Shown: positions 44,123 to 52,230 of the stretch, piece after piece
How the letters are laid out: each line of letters begins with the position of its first letter
Numbering within the stretch: position 1 is the first letter of the stretch
DNA from: G963663775 sp963664255
Lineage (GTDB): Bacteria; Bacillota; Clostridia; Oscillospirales; Butyricicoccaceae
Direction of reading: 5' to 3'
Assembly (NCBI GenBank): GCA_963664255.1
Contig: OY760938.1
Location: forward strand, 1-64,000
Length of the DNA: 64,000 nt
Translations under genes and position numbers: made by a program
The notes under the pieces: generated by a model
Seen by the model: the letters and a program-made list of their open reading frames with translations, nothing else
Told to the model about the DNA's origin: nothing
The model's database searches: none

Positions 44123-45280
44123 GTGTCCTTGATTCTTCATATAGCAGATGCACATATTGGGACGGTATACGAAAATCTGCCGGATATAGTGGCGAGCACC
44201 TGTGAAAAAGCGCAGATGAATGCATTGCGCAATACCGTTGCCTATGCGAGAAAAAACCATGCAGCGGCCATTTTGATTGCCGGCAATTTATTTGCCATGC
44301 CTGTGCCGCCGCAGGAATTGGCGCAGGAAGTGTTTCAAATTTTAGAAAATGCATCGTGCAAGGTGCTCATTGCACCGGGCAACCATGACTATTTGCATGA
44401 GGAAAGCCCCTATCAGGCACTGGAATTTTCAGATAAGATACACGTGTTTAAAAGCACGCAGCTGACAGCATTTCCGATAGATGACACAACTGTGGTGTGG
44501 GGCGCGGCACATGAGGATACGGAGGAAGAGGTCGTCATCCAAGCGGATTTGGACACGGAGAAATGCAATATCCTGCTACTGCATACAGATTTACATGCAA
44601 GAAGCAAAAAAAATTGGCTGACGCTGGAACAGCTGTGCCAAAGTCAGTTTGACTATGCGGCATTGGGGCATGAGCATTCGTATTCCGGAATGCAGTATGC
44701 AGGAAAAACAGCCTATGCCTATGCAGGGGCGTTGATGGGGCGCGGCTTTCATGAACCGGATACCCATGGGTTTCTCTATGGAGAAATTACAAAAGCAGAA
44801 AATAATTTGCGGTTTATGCCAGCCGATGGGGTAACCTTTTTGGTGTGGCAGCAGCAGATTACACACATTGCAAACGATAAGGAACTCAGCCGTGCCGTAG
44901 CAGAGCATATCTTGCATAGCAAGAATACAGCGGTGGCATCGCGCGCTTGTGATTTACCGGCACCACCAGAGGATTTTTCCAATGCGTGTTTATCTTTGGC
45001 ATTGGTGGGCAATCGCACCTATGAGCCGGACATGGAAGGTCTGCTGAGTGCACTCGATACGGTGTTTTTGTATGCTTGTGTGGAGAATGAAAGTGTGCCG
45101 CCCAAGGATGTTTGGCGATATGCGCAGGAAGAGGATTTGCGTGGTGCAGTCACACGCAAATTTCACGAAAAATATGATGCTGCGGCGGATAATCCGCAGG
45201 AGCAGGCGCAGATTCTGTATGCGCTGAAGGTCACACTCGCTGCATTTGAAGGCGAAGCCTTGCCACCCTTGGCAATCTAA
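44123..45280 (+). CDS. SbcD/YhaO-like metallophosphoesterase with altered metal motif
   Basis: Resembles the nuclease subunit of SbcCD/Mre11-type DNA repair complexes. Metal motifs: ADAH (Asp9, His11), GNHD (86-89), LLHTD (His154) and GHEH (182-185). Motif II, normally GDLFD with the bridging Asp, reads GNLFA here (Asn55, Ala58), which may lower or abolish nuclease activity. GTG 44123 is preferred as start because GAGGT lies eight bases upstream and the protein then begins MSLILHIADAH as in the family; the open frame goes back to 44078 without a ribosome site. Length 385 aa. No SbcC/YhaN ATPase partner is next to it, and the gene appears monocistronic. Confidence 0.8.
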   Translation: MSLILHIADAHIGTVYENLPDIVASTCEKAQMNALRNTVAYARKNHAAAILIAGNLFAMPVPPQELAQEVFQILENASCKVLIAPGNHDYLHEESPYQALEFSDKIHVFKSTQLTAFPIDDTTVVWGAAHEDTEEEVVIQADLDTEKCNILLLHTDLHARSKKNWLTLEQLCQSQFDYAALGHEHSYSGMQYAGKTAYAYAGALMGRGFHEPDTHGFLYGEITKAENNLRFMPADGVTFLVWQQQITHIANDKELSRAVAEHILHSKNTAVASRACDLPAPPEDFSNACLSLALVGNRTYEPDMEGLLSALDTVFLYACVENESVPPKDVWRYAQEEDLRGAVTRKFHEKYDAAADNPQEQAQILYALKVTLAAFEGEALPPLAI

Positions 45281-45294
45281 CGAGATAAATGCGA

Positions 45295-45335
45295 AAGCTC
45301 CCCATTTCTGCACGCGGAAATAGGGAGCTTCTTTT
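45295..45335. terminator. Bidirectional terminator
   Basis: AAGCTCCC-C-ATTTC (45295-45308) pairs with GAAAT-A-GGGAGCTT (45317-45330), 13 bp with one mismatch, followed by CTTTT. It separates the convergent SbcD-like and L,D-transpeptidase genes; on the minus strand the trailing T-run is short. Confidence 0.75.
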
Positions 45336-47313
45336 AATAAATCACAACGGTAGTATCTGTCGGAATGTTTTTATAAATCCAGTAAATGCCTTCGTCCATC
45401 ATGCGAATGCAGCCGTGAGAAGCAGGTTTGCCAATGGTTGCATCAATCAGCACTTTGCCGTTGGGCGAGTACAGACGAGAGTGAAATGCGTAGCCAGTTC
45501 CAGGATAAAACCGTACGATAGGACGGCATTGATAGTCTTCGGTAATCCATGCGGTTTGCTTATAGGTGACATGGGTGATGCCTATCGGTGTAGGCGTTGA
45601 GGATTTGCCGGATGCGCAGTCAAACGAATGCAGAAGCGACCACTTGTTTTGTGCACCTTTAAATACATTGACTTTTTGCGCAGATAAACTCACCCAAATC
45701 AAATATTCTGTATCGCTAGAGTAGTTTTTTGCGTTCACAAATGTTTCTTTTTGCACATCGGAATAGTCGGTGTTGCTGGCGGAATAGGTTGGTGTAATCA
45801 GCGACAGCACGGGTTCGGCATAATAATCATCCGGATAGTTTTCTACCATCACAGCGGTTTGTGCAAACAGCTTTTCGGTCACTCCGGTGGAGGGGTTTTG
45901 ATACAAAACACAGAGTCCAACGGTGTGTTTCTGCTGCATTTGATAGGAAAACACCAAGTCCTGCGAAAACGTGGAAGCCGTATTTTCGGCGAGCAAAAAA
46001 CTGCTGTTTGAAAAGCCGGATACAGGATTTCCGTCCAAATACCACTGTGCAGAGCATACTTTTTCGGCAGTGACATTGGAAAAAGTGGCGGTTGCAGTCA
46101 ATTCACCGCCCGCGGAAACGGTGGGAGCGGCAATGTCCATGAGGATACCGTTGAGCCCCGTGTCATTCGTGTCGGTGACGCTGCCCGCGGAAAGCGTGAC
46201 GCTGCAGTCCGCAGCGGAACATTGGACAGCAGCGGCATATCCTGTGCCGTTCAGTGTGGTTTGGGGCGCTTGCAGGTCAACAGACGAAAGGATGCCATCG
46301 ACCGTAATCACATTGCCAGAGCCTATCGCAACGTTGGTGAGTGCATCAATCGTGGTATCCGCACTGACCTGAATGGTGCAATTTTTTCCGGAAATGCACA
46401 GGGAATCCAGATTCATGCTGGATAGAGAAACCGTGCGATTGTCACCAGTGATTTCAACCGCATCGCAGAGCGCGCCAGACAAAGCAACAACACCGTTTCC
46501 GTCACCGATGGTAACCGTCGAAAAATGTGTGCCATCTGCAGGGACGGAAAGGTCAGTGCCTGCCGTGGCAAGGGTCAGCTGCTGCCCGGTTGTATTGGTG
46601 AGCGAAAGCTGTGAAATAGAAGCGCCACGCACCAAAAGGTTGCCTTCGATGGTGACATTTTGCAGCTGTATATCCTGCACGGAGGGCGCAAGCATCAGAG
46701 AATAGGGCAGGTTGGCATTGCGCAGGAAAACGGTATTCTCGGTGAGTGTGACCATGTTTTCAGAGGACGCGGGAAGAGTATCTGCCGTTCCTTGCAAGGT
46801 TGTCAGGTGCTGGAGCATGTCCATAAACGGCGCATATAACATTGGTGCATTGGGAGAAAGCTGGGATTCGGTTGCGGACAATGCGCCAGATTGCAGCAAA
46901 GCCACCGCCGCACGCTGTGTGTCGGTTGTTGTGTCCGCCATGTCGGCGAGCGGGGCAAGCGGGGAAAGACTTTGCTGTGCGGTTTCTAATTGAAACGCGT
47001 GCGCCACAATGTAAAATGCCTGTGCACGTGTCACCGCAGCATCTATGGCAAGGCTTCCGTCATGGGGGAAAACACCAAGAGCCGACATATCTTGGGCATA
47101 CGCCGCATACCATGCAGTGAAATCAAGGGCAGGGTCTGGGGCATTTTGCACCTGCAAATAGGACGATAATATGTAGGCGAGCTGTCCACTCGTCAGTGGG
47201 GTATCATCTGAGAGGGAATTGCTGGGCGGAATGGTTTCAGCAGCAAACACAGGGGTATACAGCCATAAAACCAGTATGCTTGTTAGCATAAAAAAACAGA
47301 GCCTTTTTTTCAT
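45334..47313 (-). CDS. Secreted L,D-transpeptidase with beta-solenoid middle region
   Basis: Exported enzyme that probably makes 3-3 cross-links in peptidoglycan or attaches proteins to it. Signal peptide at 1-25 (MKKR, hydrophobic core, VFA-A cleavage). Residues about 35-130 resemble SLH-type wall-binding repeats (LTSGQLAYILSSY, VTRAQAFYIVAHAF). Residues about 170-390 are Thr/Ser/Asn/Val-rich strands suggesting a beta-solenoid, then an Ig-like stretch. The YkuD catalytic domain occupies about 535-659, with His611 and the motif SHGCIR (Cys635). ATG 47313 follows AAGGAGG; the frame extends ten codons further without support. Length 659 aa, long for the family because of the middle region. Confidence 0.88.
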   Translation of the reverse strand: MKKRLCFFMLTSILVLWLYTPVFAAETIPPSNSLSDDTPLTSGQLAYILSSYLQVQNAPDPALDFTAWYAAYAQDMSALGVFPHDGSLAIDAAVTRAQAFYIVAHAFQLETAQQSLSPLAPLADMADTTTDTQRAAVALLQSGALSATESQLSPNAPMLYAPFMDMLQHLTTLQGTADTLPASSENMVTLTENTVFLRNANLPYSLMLAPSVQDIQLQNVTIEGNLLVRGASISQLSLTNTTGQQLTLATAGTDLSVPADGTHFSTVTIGDGNGVVALSGALCDAVEITGDNRTVSLSSMNLDSLCISGKNCTIQVSADTTIDALTNVAIGSGNVITVDGILSSVDLQAPQTTLNGTGYAAAVQCSAADCSVTLSAGSVTDTNDTGLNGILMDIAAPTVSAGGELTATATFSNVTAEKVCSAQWYLDGNPVSGFSNSSFLLAENTASTFSQDLVFSYQMQQKHTVGLCVLYQNPSTGVTEKLFAQTAVMVENYPDDYYAEPVLSLITPTYSASNTDYSDVQKETFVNAKNYSSDTEYLIWVSLSAQKVNVFKGAQNKWSLLHSFDCASGKSSTPTPIGITHVTYKQTAWITEDYQCRPIVRFYPGTGYAFHSRLYSPNGKVLIDATIGKPASHGCIRMMDEGIYWIYKNIPTDTTVVIY

Positions 47314-47375
47314 GAACAATCCTCCTTGAAGTCCGTCTAGCAATATTGGGACGATGCGAATCTCTGTATGATATT

Positions 47376-47403
47376 AGCATAACAGTATCACTAAAAATGT
47401 CAA
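47376..47403 (-). promoter_or_regulatory. Promoter of the L,D-transpeptidase gene
   Basis: On the minus strand: a perfect TTGACA (plus 47398-47403), a 16-base spacer and an extended -10 (TGT then TATGCT, plus 47376-47381). Confidence 0.6.
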
Positions 47404-47472
47404 GGTATTTTGGGGATAAAGTTATATATTTTACACAACAAGAAGTGCGTGTATTCTGCTATAAAAAATGAA

Positions 47473-48603
47473 TTAAGACAGGCGGTTTTTAAAATCGTGG
47501 TAATCAAAGGAGCGGACGATGGTGTGCGTGCCGTCAGTATGTCGGATGGCAATGGAGGGTAGCTTCATACCATTGAAGGTGTTGGTTTTCACCATGGTAT
47601 ACAGTGCCATATCCTCAAAAATCACTATACTGCCTTCTGTAAGGGGGGTGTCAAACGCATAATCGCCGATGACATCGCCGGCAAGGCAAGTCGGACCGGT
47701 AAGTCGATAGAGATGCGGCTTTTCCTCTGGATGTGCACCGCCCATGACAGGTGGACGATAGGGCATTTCTAACACGTCTGGCATATGGCAAGCCGCAGAA
47801 ACATCTAAAATGGCAATATCCATTTGATTATGCACAATTTCGAGCACACTGGACAGCAAAAAACCCGTGTTTAGGACAACCGCCTCGCCGGGCTCTAAAT
47901 AGACCTCCACGCCATAGGTTTGGCGCAGACGCTGCACACAAGCAATCAGTCCTTCACGGTCATAATCCTCCCGCGTGATGTGATGTCCGCCGCCAAGATT
48001 CAGCCACTTCATGCCATGCAGATAGCTGCCGAACCGTTCCTCAAACACAACGAGCGTTGCTTCCAAGGCATCAAAATTCTGCTCGCATAAGGTGTGCAAA
48101 TGCAGTCCGTCAATGCCATCCAGTAACTCGGGACGGAAGTTTGTCAAGGTGACGCCTAGACGAGAACCCACTGCGCAGGGGTCATAAATGGCATGGTCAT
48201 CTTCTTGCGTGGAGCATTCCGGATTGATGCGAATGCCGCAGGATTTCCCCGCGGATTTGGCTTTTGCGCCGTACTTTTGCCACTGGGCAAAGGAATTGAA
48301 CACAATATGGTCGGCTGTTTGCAATAGTTCGTCGAATTCCTGCGGTAAATACGCTGGCGAAAATACGTGTACTTCGCCAACGAACTGCTCTCTGCCCAAT
48401 TTGGCTTCATACAAACCGCTGGCAGTGGTGCCGCTGAGATATTGCGAAATCAGCGGATACAGAGAAAACATGGAAAATGCTTTTTGCGCAAGCAGAATTT
48501 TTGCGCCAGAGTGGTCAGAAACTGCCTTCAAAATCTCTAAATTTTGGGTCAATAAGCCTTCATCTACTACAAAGCATGGCGTTGGGAACTTTGAAAAATC
48601 CAT
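47473..48603 (-). CDS. nspC: Carboxynorspermidine/carboxyspermidine decarboxylase
   Basis: PLP-dependent decarboxylase (alanine-racemase-fold group) that converts carboxyspermidine or carboxynorspermidine to the polyamine. The Schiff-base lysine is Lys41 in LLAQKAFS; LNLGGGHHITREDYD and the C-terminal TGPTCLAGDVIGDY with the catalytic Cys are in place. Length 376 aa. ATG 48603 follows AAAGGA. It lies 89 bases downstream of the dehydrogenase gene that makes its substrate. Which polyamine is made depends on the diamine available and cannot be read from sequence. Confidence 0.93.
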   Translation of the reverse strand: MDFSKFPTPCFVVDEGLLTQNLEILKAVSDHSGAKILLAQKAFSMFSLYPLISQYLSGTTASGLYEAKLGREQFVGEVHVFSPAYLPQEFDELLQTADHIVFNSFAQWQKYGAKAKSAGKSCGIRINPECSTQEDDHAIYDPCAVGSRLGVTLTNFRPELLDGIDGLHLHTLCEQNFDALEATLVVFEERFGSYLHGMKWLNLGGGHHITREDYDREGLIACVQRLRQTYGVEVYLEPGEAVVLNTGFLLSSVLEIVHNQMDIAILDVSAACHMPDVLEMPYRPPVMGGAHPEEKPHLYRLTGPTCLAGDVIGDYAFDTPLTEGSIVIFEDMALYTMVKTNTFNGMKLPSIAIRHTDGTHTIVRSFDYHDFKNRLS

Positions 48604-48654
48604 AGTGAAAATCCTTTCGTTTGTGTCCTGCGTGGGACCATATCAAGAATAGAA

Positions 48655-48681
48655 AACAGGACGGGAATGCCCCGCCCTGTT
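48655..48681 (-). terminator. Intercistronic hairpin in the polyamine unit
   Basis: On the minus strand AACAGGGCGGG pairs with CCCGTCCTGTT (11 bp, one G-T pair) over a 5-base loop, then TTCTATTC. It may partly terminate after the dehydrogenase gene or stabilise its mRNA. Confidence 0.5.
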
Positions 48682-48692
48682 ATTAAAGATGT

Positions 48693-49895
48693 TTAGTCAA
48701 CTAAGGTTGGATGGAAATCCTCCTGCCAAGGCAGACCGAATTTATTGAGCAGTTCCATGAACGGGTCTGGATCAAATTCCTCAACGTTATATACGCCGGG
48801 CTTGCACCATTTACCTGTCATGACCAGAGCTGCACCAATCATTGCGGGCACACCTGTGGTGTAAGAGATTGCCTGTGAACCCACTTCACGATAGCATTCC
48901 TGATGGTCGCAGACGTTGTACAGATAATAGGTTTTGTCCTTTCCATCCTTTTTGCCTTGGAAGATGCAACCGATGTTGGTTTTGCCAACGGTGCGGGGAC
49001 CAAGAGAGGCAGGGTCGGGCAGAACCGCTTTCAAGAACTGCAGCGGAATGATTTTTTGACCGTCAAAATCAATCGGCTCGATGGAGGTCATGCCAACATT
49101 TTGCAGGCACTGCAAGTGGGTAAGGTAGCTCTGCCCAAAGGTCATGAAGAAGCGAATGCGTTTGATACCGGGGATGTTGATGCCAAGCGACTCCAGCTCT
49201 TCATGGTGCAGCAGATACATATCCTTCACGCCGACATCCTTAAAATCATACTGGCGATGGATTTCCATGGGTTCAGTTTCGACCCAATGTCCGTCTTCCC
49301 AGTAAGAACCGTTTGCGGTGACTTCACGGATGTTGATTTCAGGGTTAAAATTGGTGGCAAACGGATAGCCATGGTCACCGCCGTTGCAGTCGAGAATGTC
49401 AATATAATTGATTTCATCAAAGTGATGCTTGAGTGCATACGCAGAGAACACGCCAGTCACGCCGGGGTCAAAGCCAGAACCCAGCACGGCGCAGATGCCT
49501 GCCTGTTCAAAGCGTTCACGATATGCCCACTGCCAGCTGTATTCAAACTTTGCGGTGTCTTCCGGTTCGTAATTCGCTGTGTCAACATAATGGGTCTTGG
49601 TTGCCAGACATGCGTCCATGATTGTCAAATCCTGATACGGCAATGCCACATTCAGCACAACATCGGGCTTGAATTCCTCAATCAACTCCACCAACTCGTC
49701 AACATTGTTCGCATCGACCTTTGCTGTGCGGATGATTGTTTTGGTTGTGCCGCTGAGCTGCTGCGCAATCGCATCGCACTTTGCTTTTGTGCGGCTCGCA
49801 ATCATAATTTCAGTAAATACATCAGAATATTGACAGCACTTATGGATGGCAACGCCAGCGACGCCGCCTGCACCGATAATCAGAGCTTTTCCCAT
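48693..49895 (-). CDS. Carboxynorspermidine/carboxyspermidine dehydrogenase (saccharopine-dehydrogenase family)
   Basis: NADPH-dependent reductive condensation of aspartate semialdehyde with a diamine to carboxy(nor)spermidine. The N-terminal Rossmann stretch MGKALIIGAGGVAGVA is typical, followed by DVVLNVALPYQDLTIMDACL, YVDTANYEPED and GSGFDPGVTGVFSAYA of the saccharopine dehydrogenase family. Adjacent nspC identifies it as the spermidine-pathway member (CANSDH) rather than a lysine enzyme. ATG 49895 is chosen, with GGAGG about 11 bases upstream; the frame extends 20 codons further into the leader. Length 400 aa. Confidence 0.92.
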   Translation of the reverse strand: MGKALIIGAGGVAGVAIHKCCQYSDVFTEIMIASRTKAKCDAIAQQLSGTTKTIIRTAKVDANNVDELVELIEEFKPDVVLNVALPYQDLTIMDACLATKTHYVDTANYEPEDTAKFEYSWQWAYRERFEQAGICAVLGSGFDPGVTGVFSAYALKHHFDEINYIDILDCNGGDHGYPFATNFNPEINIREVTANGSYWEDGHWVETEPMEIHRQYDFKDVGVKDMYLLHHEELESLGINIPGIKRIRFFMTFGQSYLTHLQCLQNVGMTSIEPIDFDGQKIIPLQFLKAVLPDPASLGPRTVGKTNIGCIFQGKKDGKDKTYYLYNVCDHQECYREVGSQAISYTTGVPAMIGAALVMTGKWCKPGVYNVEEFDPDPFMELLNKFGLPWQEDFHPTLVD

Positions 49896-49972
49896 TCTTA
49901 AATAAACCTCCAAACCATACTTGGTAATTTTTCTGTTACAAAAAGTTTTGTGCAAATTTTATGATATTAAAC

Positions 49973-50001
49973 ATTATACAAGGATTCCCGCAGACACGCA
50001 A
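49973..50001 (-). promoter_or_regulatory. Promoter of the CANSDH-nspC unit
   Basis: On the minus strand: TTGCGT (plus 49996-50001), a 17-base spacer and a perfect TATAAT (plus 49973-49978). Confidence 0.75.
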
Positions 50002-50099
50002 GCAAAAAGCACGATTTTACAAGATGCTAACAAAGGTGTGTTGCAGAGCAGACGGTGCAGGTGGTTTTATGAATGAATTGTGAAATTTGCAGGCGGCAC

Positions 50100-50128
50100 T
50101 TGATTTTTACAGGAAACGGTATTAAAAT
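50100..50128 (+). promoter_or_regulatory. Promoter of htpG
   Basis: TTGATT (50100-50105), a 17-base spacer and TAAAAT (50123-50128), just upstream of a CIRCE operator that covers the expected transcript start. Confidence 0.75.
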
Positions 50129-50135
50129 AATAACA

Positions 50136-50162
50136 TTAGCACTCTGTCAGTCAAAGTGCTAA
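50136..50162 (+). promoter_or_regulatory. CIRCE operator (HrcA binding site)
   Basis: TTAGCACTC (50136-50144), nine bases, AAGTGCTAA (50154-50162). The consensus is TTAGCACTC-N9-GAGTGCTAA; there is a single mismatch (A for G). It lies at +1 of the htpG promoter, the normal CIRCE place, so HrcA repression with heat release is expected. hrcA itself is not in the window. Confidence 0.92.
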
Positions 50163-50215
50163 TCTGGATTTCGCAAAATTTTTGCGCATATTAAATTTTA
50201 AGAGGTGTTTGTTTT

Positions 50216-52120
50216 ATGGAGAAGAAGCAATTTCAGGCAGAATCAAGACGATTGCTCGATTTGATGATCCATTCTATTTATACGCATAAGGAGATTTTTC
50301 TGCGTGAATTGATTTCCAATGCATCTGATGCAACGGATAAATTTTATTATAACGCCATGAAGAATGGGGAAACCGGCGTCAACCGTGATGCACTGGAAAT
50401 TACGGTGCAGCTCAATAAAGAGGCACGCACGCTGACGCTTTCCGATAAGGGCTGTGGTATGTCGCAGGAAGACATGGAAAGCAACTTGGGCACGATTGCA
50501 CGCAGTGGCTCGCTTGCCTTCAAAAAAGATATGGACGCAGGGGCGGATGTTGATATTATCGGTCAGTTCGGTGTTGGCTTTTATGCAGCATTTATGGTGG
50601 CAGGAACAGTCGAGGTCATCAGCCGTGCGGCAGACAGCGAGCAGGCATATCGCTGGATTTCCGAAGGCGCAGACGGCTATGTGATTGAGCCGGCAGAACG
50701 CGCAGAGCACGGCACAGACATTATCCTACATATTAAAGACAACAGCGAAGATGAAAACTATGATGAATATGTAGAGCAATATCGCATCCAAGGCATTATT
50801 AAGAAGTATTCTGATTATATTCGCTATCCGATTTGCATGGAAATGACCAAAAGCCGCATCAAAGAAGGCAGTGAACCCAAAGAGGGCGAAGCACCGGAAT
50901 ATGAGGACTATCAGGAAACGGTGACGCTCAATTCCATGATTCCGATTTGGAAAAAGGCGAAAAATGAGCTGACGAGCGATGATTATCATCATTTTTACAA
51001 AACAAAGTTTTATGATTATGAAGACCCGATGCTGCACATCCACACCAGCACAGAGGGCGCGGCAACCTATCATGCGCTGCTGTTTGTGCCGGGACATGCG
51101 CCGTTTGATTACTACACCAAGGATTTTGAAAAAGGTTTGCAGCTTTACAGCAACGGCGTGCTGATTATGGAGAAATGCGCAGATTTACTGCCTGACCATT
51201 TCAGTTTTGTGCGTGGCTTAGTGGACAGTGCAGATTTGTCGCTGAATATCTCCCGTGAACTGCTGCAGCATGACCGTCATCTCAAGGTGATTGCAACCAG
51301 TTTGGAAAAGAAAATTAAAAACGAACTGCTGCAGCTGCAAAAGAATCGTCGAGAAGACTATGAAAAATTCTTTGAGGCGTTTGGTCGTCAGCTGAAATAT
51401 GGCGCATACGTTGATTACGGAATGCATAAAGACCTGCTGATGGATTTGATGCTATATTACTCGTCCTCCGAAGAAAAAATGGTGACGTTGGCAGAATATG
51501 TGGCACGCATGAAAGAGGAGCAGAAGCATATTTACTACGCATGCGGTGAGAGCATTGCAAAAATCGATATGCTGCCGCAGATTGAACGGTTGAAGGATAA
51601 AGGTTATGAAGTCTTGTATTTGACCGATGATATTGATGAATTCTGCATCAAGTCCATGGCAAGCTATCAAGAAAAAACCTTTAAATCCATTGCGGAAAAT
51701 GATTTGGATTTGGATTCTGAGGAAGAAAAGCAAGCTGTAGAAAAGCTGACGCAGGAAAACGAAGATTTGCTCAGCGAGATGAAGAATGCGCTGGGCGAAA
51801 AGGTGGCCAAGGTGCAGCTGACCGGTCGACTGAAAAGCCATCCCTGTTGTATGTCCACACAGGGGGACGTGTCACTGGAAATGGAACGTGTGCTGGCGGC
51901 GCAGAACGGAAGCGACAAGGCACCCCATGCACAGCGTGTGCTGGAGCTGAACGCAAATCATGCGGTGTTTGCCGCCCTTCGTGCGTTGAAGGATGCAGGA
52001 GATACGGAAAAGCTGGGCGTATATACTGACATCTTATATACGCAGGCGCTGCTCATTGAGGGCATGCCGATTGCAGACCCAGTTGCTTATGCAAATGAGG
52101 TTTGTAGCCTGCTCATCTAA
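50216..52120 (+). CDS. htpG: HSP90-family molecular chaperone HtpG
   Basis: ATP-dependent cytoplasmic chaperone of the GHKL ATPase superfamily. N-terminal ATP-site motifs: ELISNASDATDK (about 30-41), LSDKGCGMSQEDM and GQFGVGFYAAFMV. The middle domain (about 235-450) contains FVRGLVDSADLSLNISRELLQ and the C-terminal dimerisation domain follows. Length 634 aa is standard. ATG 50216 follows AAGAGGTG. It stands alone behind a CIRCE-controlled promoter; the stop codon is directly joined to an 86-base inverted-repeat element. Confidence 0.97.
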   Translation: MEKKQFQAESRRLLDLMIHSIYTHKEIFLRELISNASDATDKFYYNAMKNGETGVNRDALEITVQLNKEARTLTLSDKGCGMSQEDMESNLGTIARSGSLAFKKDMDAGADVDIIGQFGVGFYAAFMVAGTVEVISRAADSEQAYRWISEGADGYVIEPAERAEHGTDIILHIKDNSEDENYDEYVEQYRIQGIIKKYSDYIRYPICMEMTKSRIKEGSEPKEGEAPEYEDYQETVTLNSMIPIWKKAKNELTSDDYHHFYKTKFYDYEDPMLHIHTSTEGAATYHALLFVPGHAPFDYYTKDFEKGLQLYSNGVLIMEKCADLLPDHFSFVRGLVDSADLSLNISRELLQHDRHLKVIATSLEKKIKNELLQLQKNRREDYEKFFEAFGRQLKYGAYVDYGMHKDLLMDLMLYYSSSEEKMVTLAEYVARMKEEQKHIYYACGESIAKIDMLPQIERLKDKGYEVLYLTDDIDEFCIKSMASYQEKTFKSIAENDLDLDSEEEKQAVEKLTQENEDLLSEMKNALGEKVAKVQLTGRLKSHPCCMSTQGDVSLEMERVLAAQNGSDKAPHAQRVLELNANHAVFAALRALKDAGDTEKLGVYTDILYTQALLIEGMPIADPVAYANEVCSLLI

Positions 52121-52205
52121 GAACCTGTATTCATAACGTTGAACAGCCGTATTTCAGAAATCCTTTCTGCCATAAGGCGTTAAAAATCCTTGGAATACAA
52201 GTTCT
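52120..52205. repeat. 86-bp nested inverted-repeat element
   Basis: The ends AGAACCTGTATTC (52120-52132) and GAATACAAGTTCT (52193-52205) pair over 13 positions with one mismatch. Inside there are three further pairings: TAACG/CGTTA, GCC/GGC, and a CAGAAA-TCC-TTTCTG hairpin. It begins within the htpG stop codon. There is no T-run, so it is not a simple terminator. It could be a miniature transposable element or a structured RNA end; no second copy was found in this window. Confidence 0.5.
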
Positions 52206-52230
52206 AAGAACAAAAAAGGAGTCTGCTGTT

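Noticed and set aside
48903..49901. 332-codon plus-strand open frame opposite the CANSDH gene
   Set aside because: Composition is unlike a real protein and the minus strand has an intact dehydrogenase with promoter and ribosome site.
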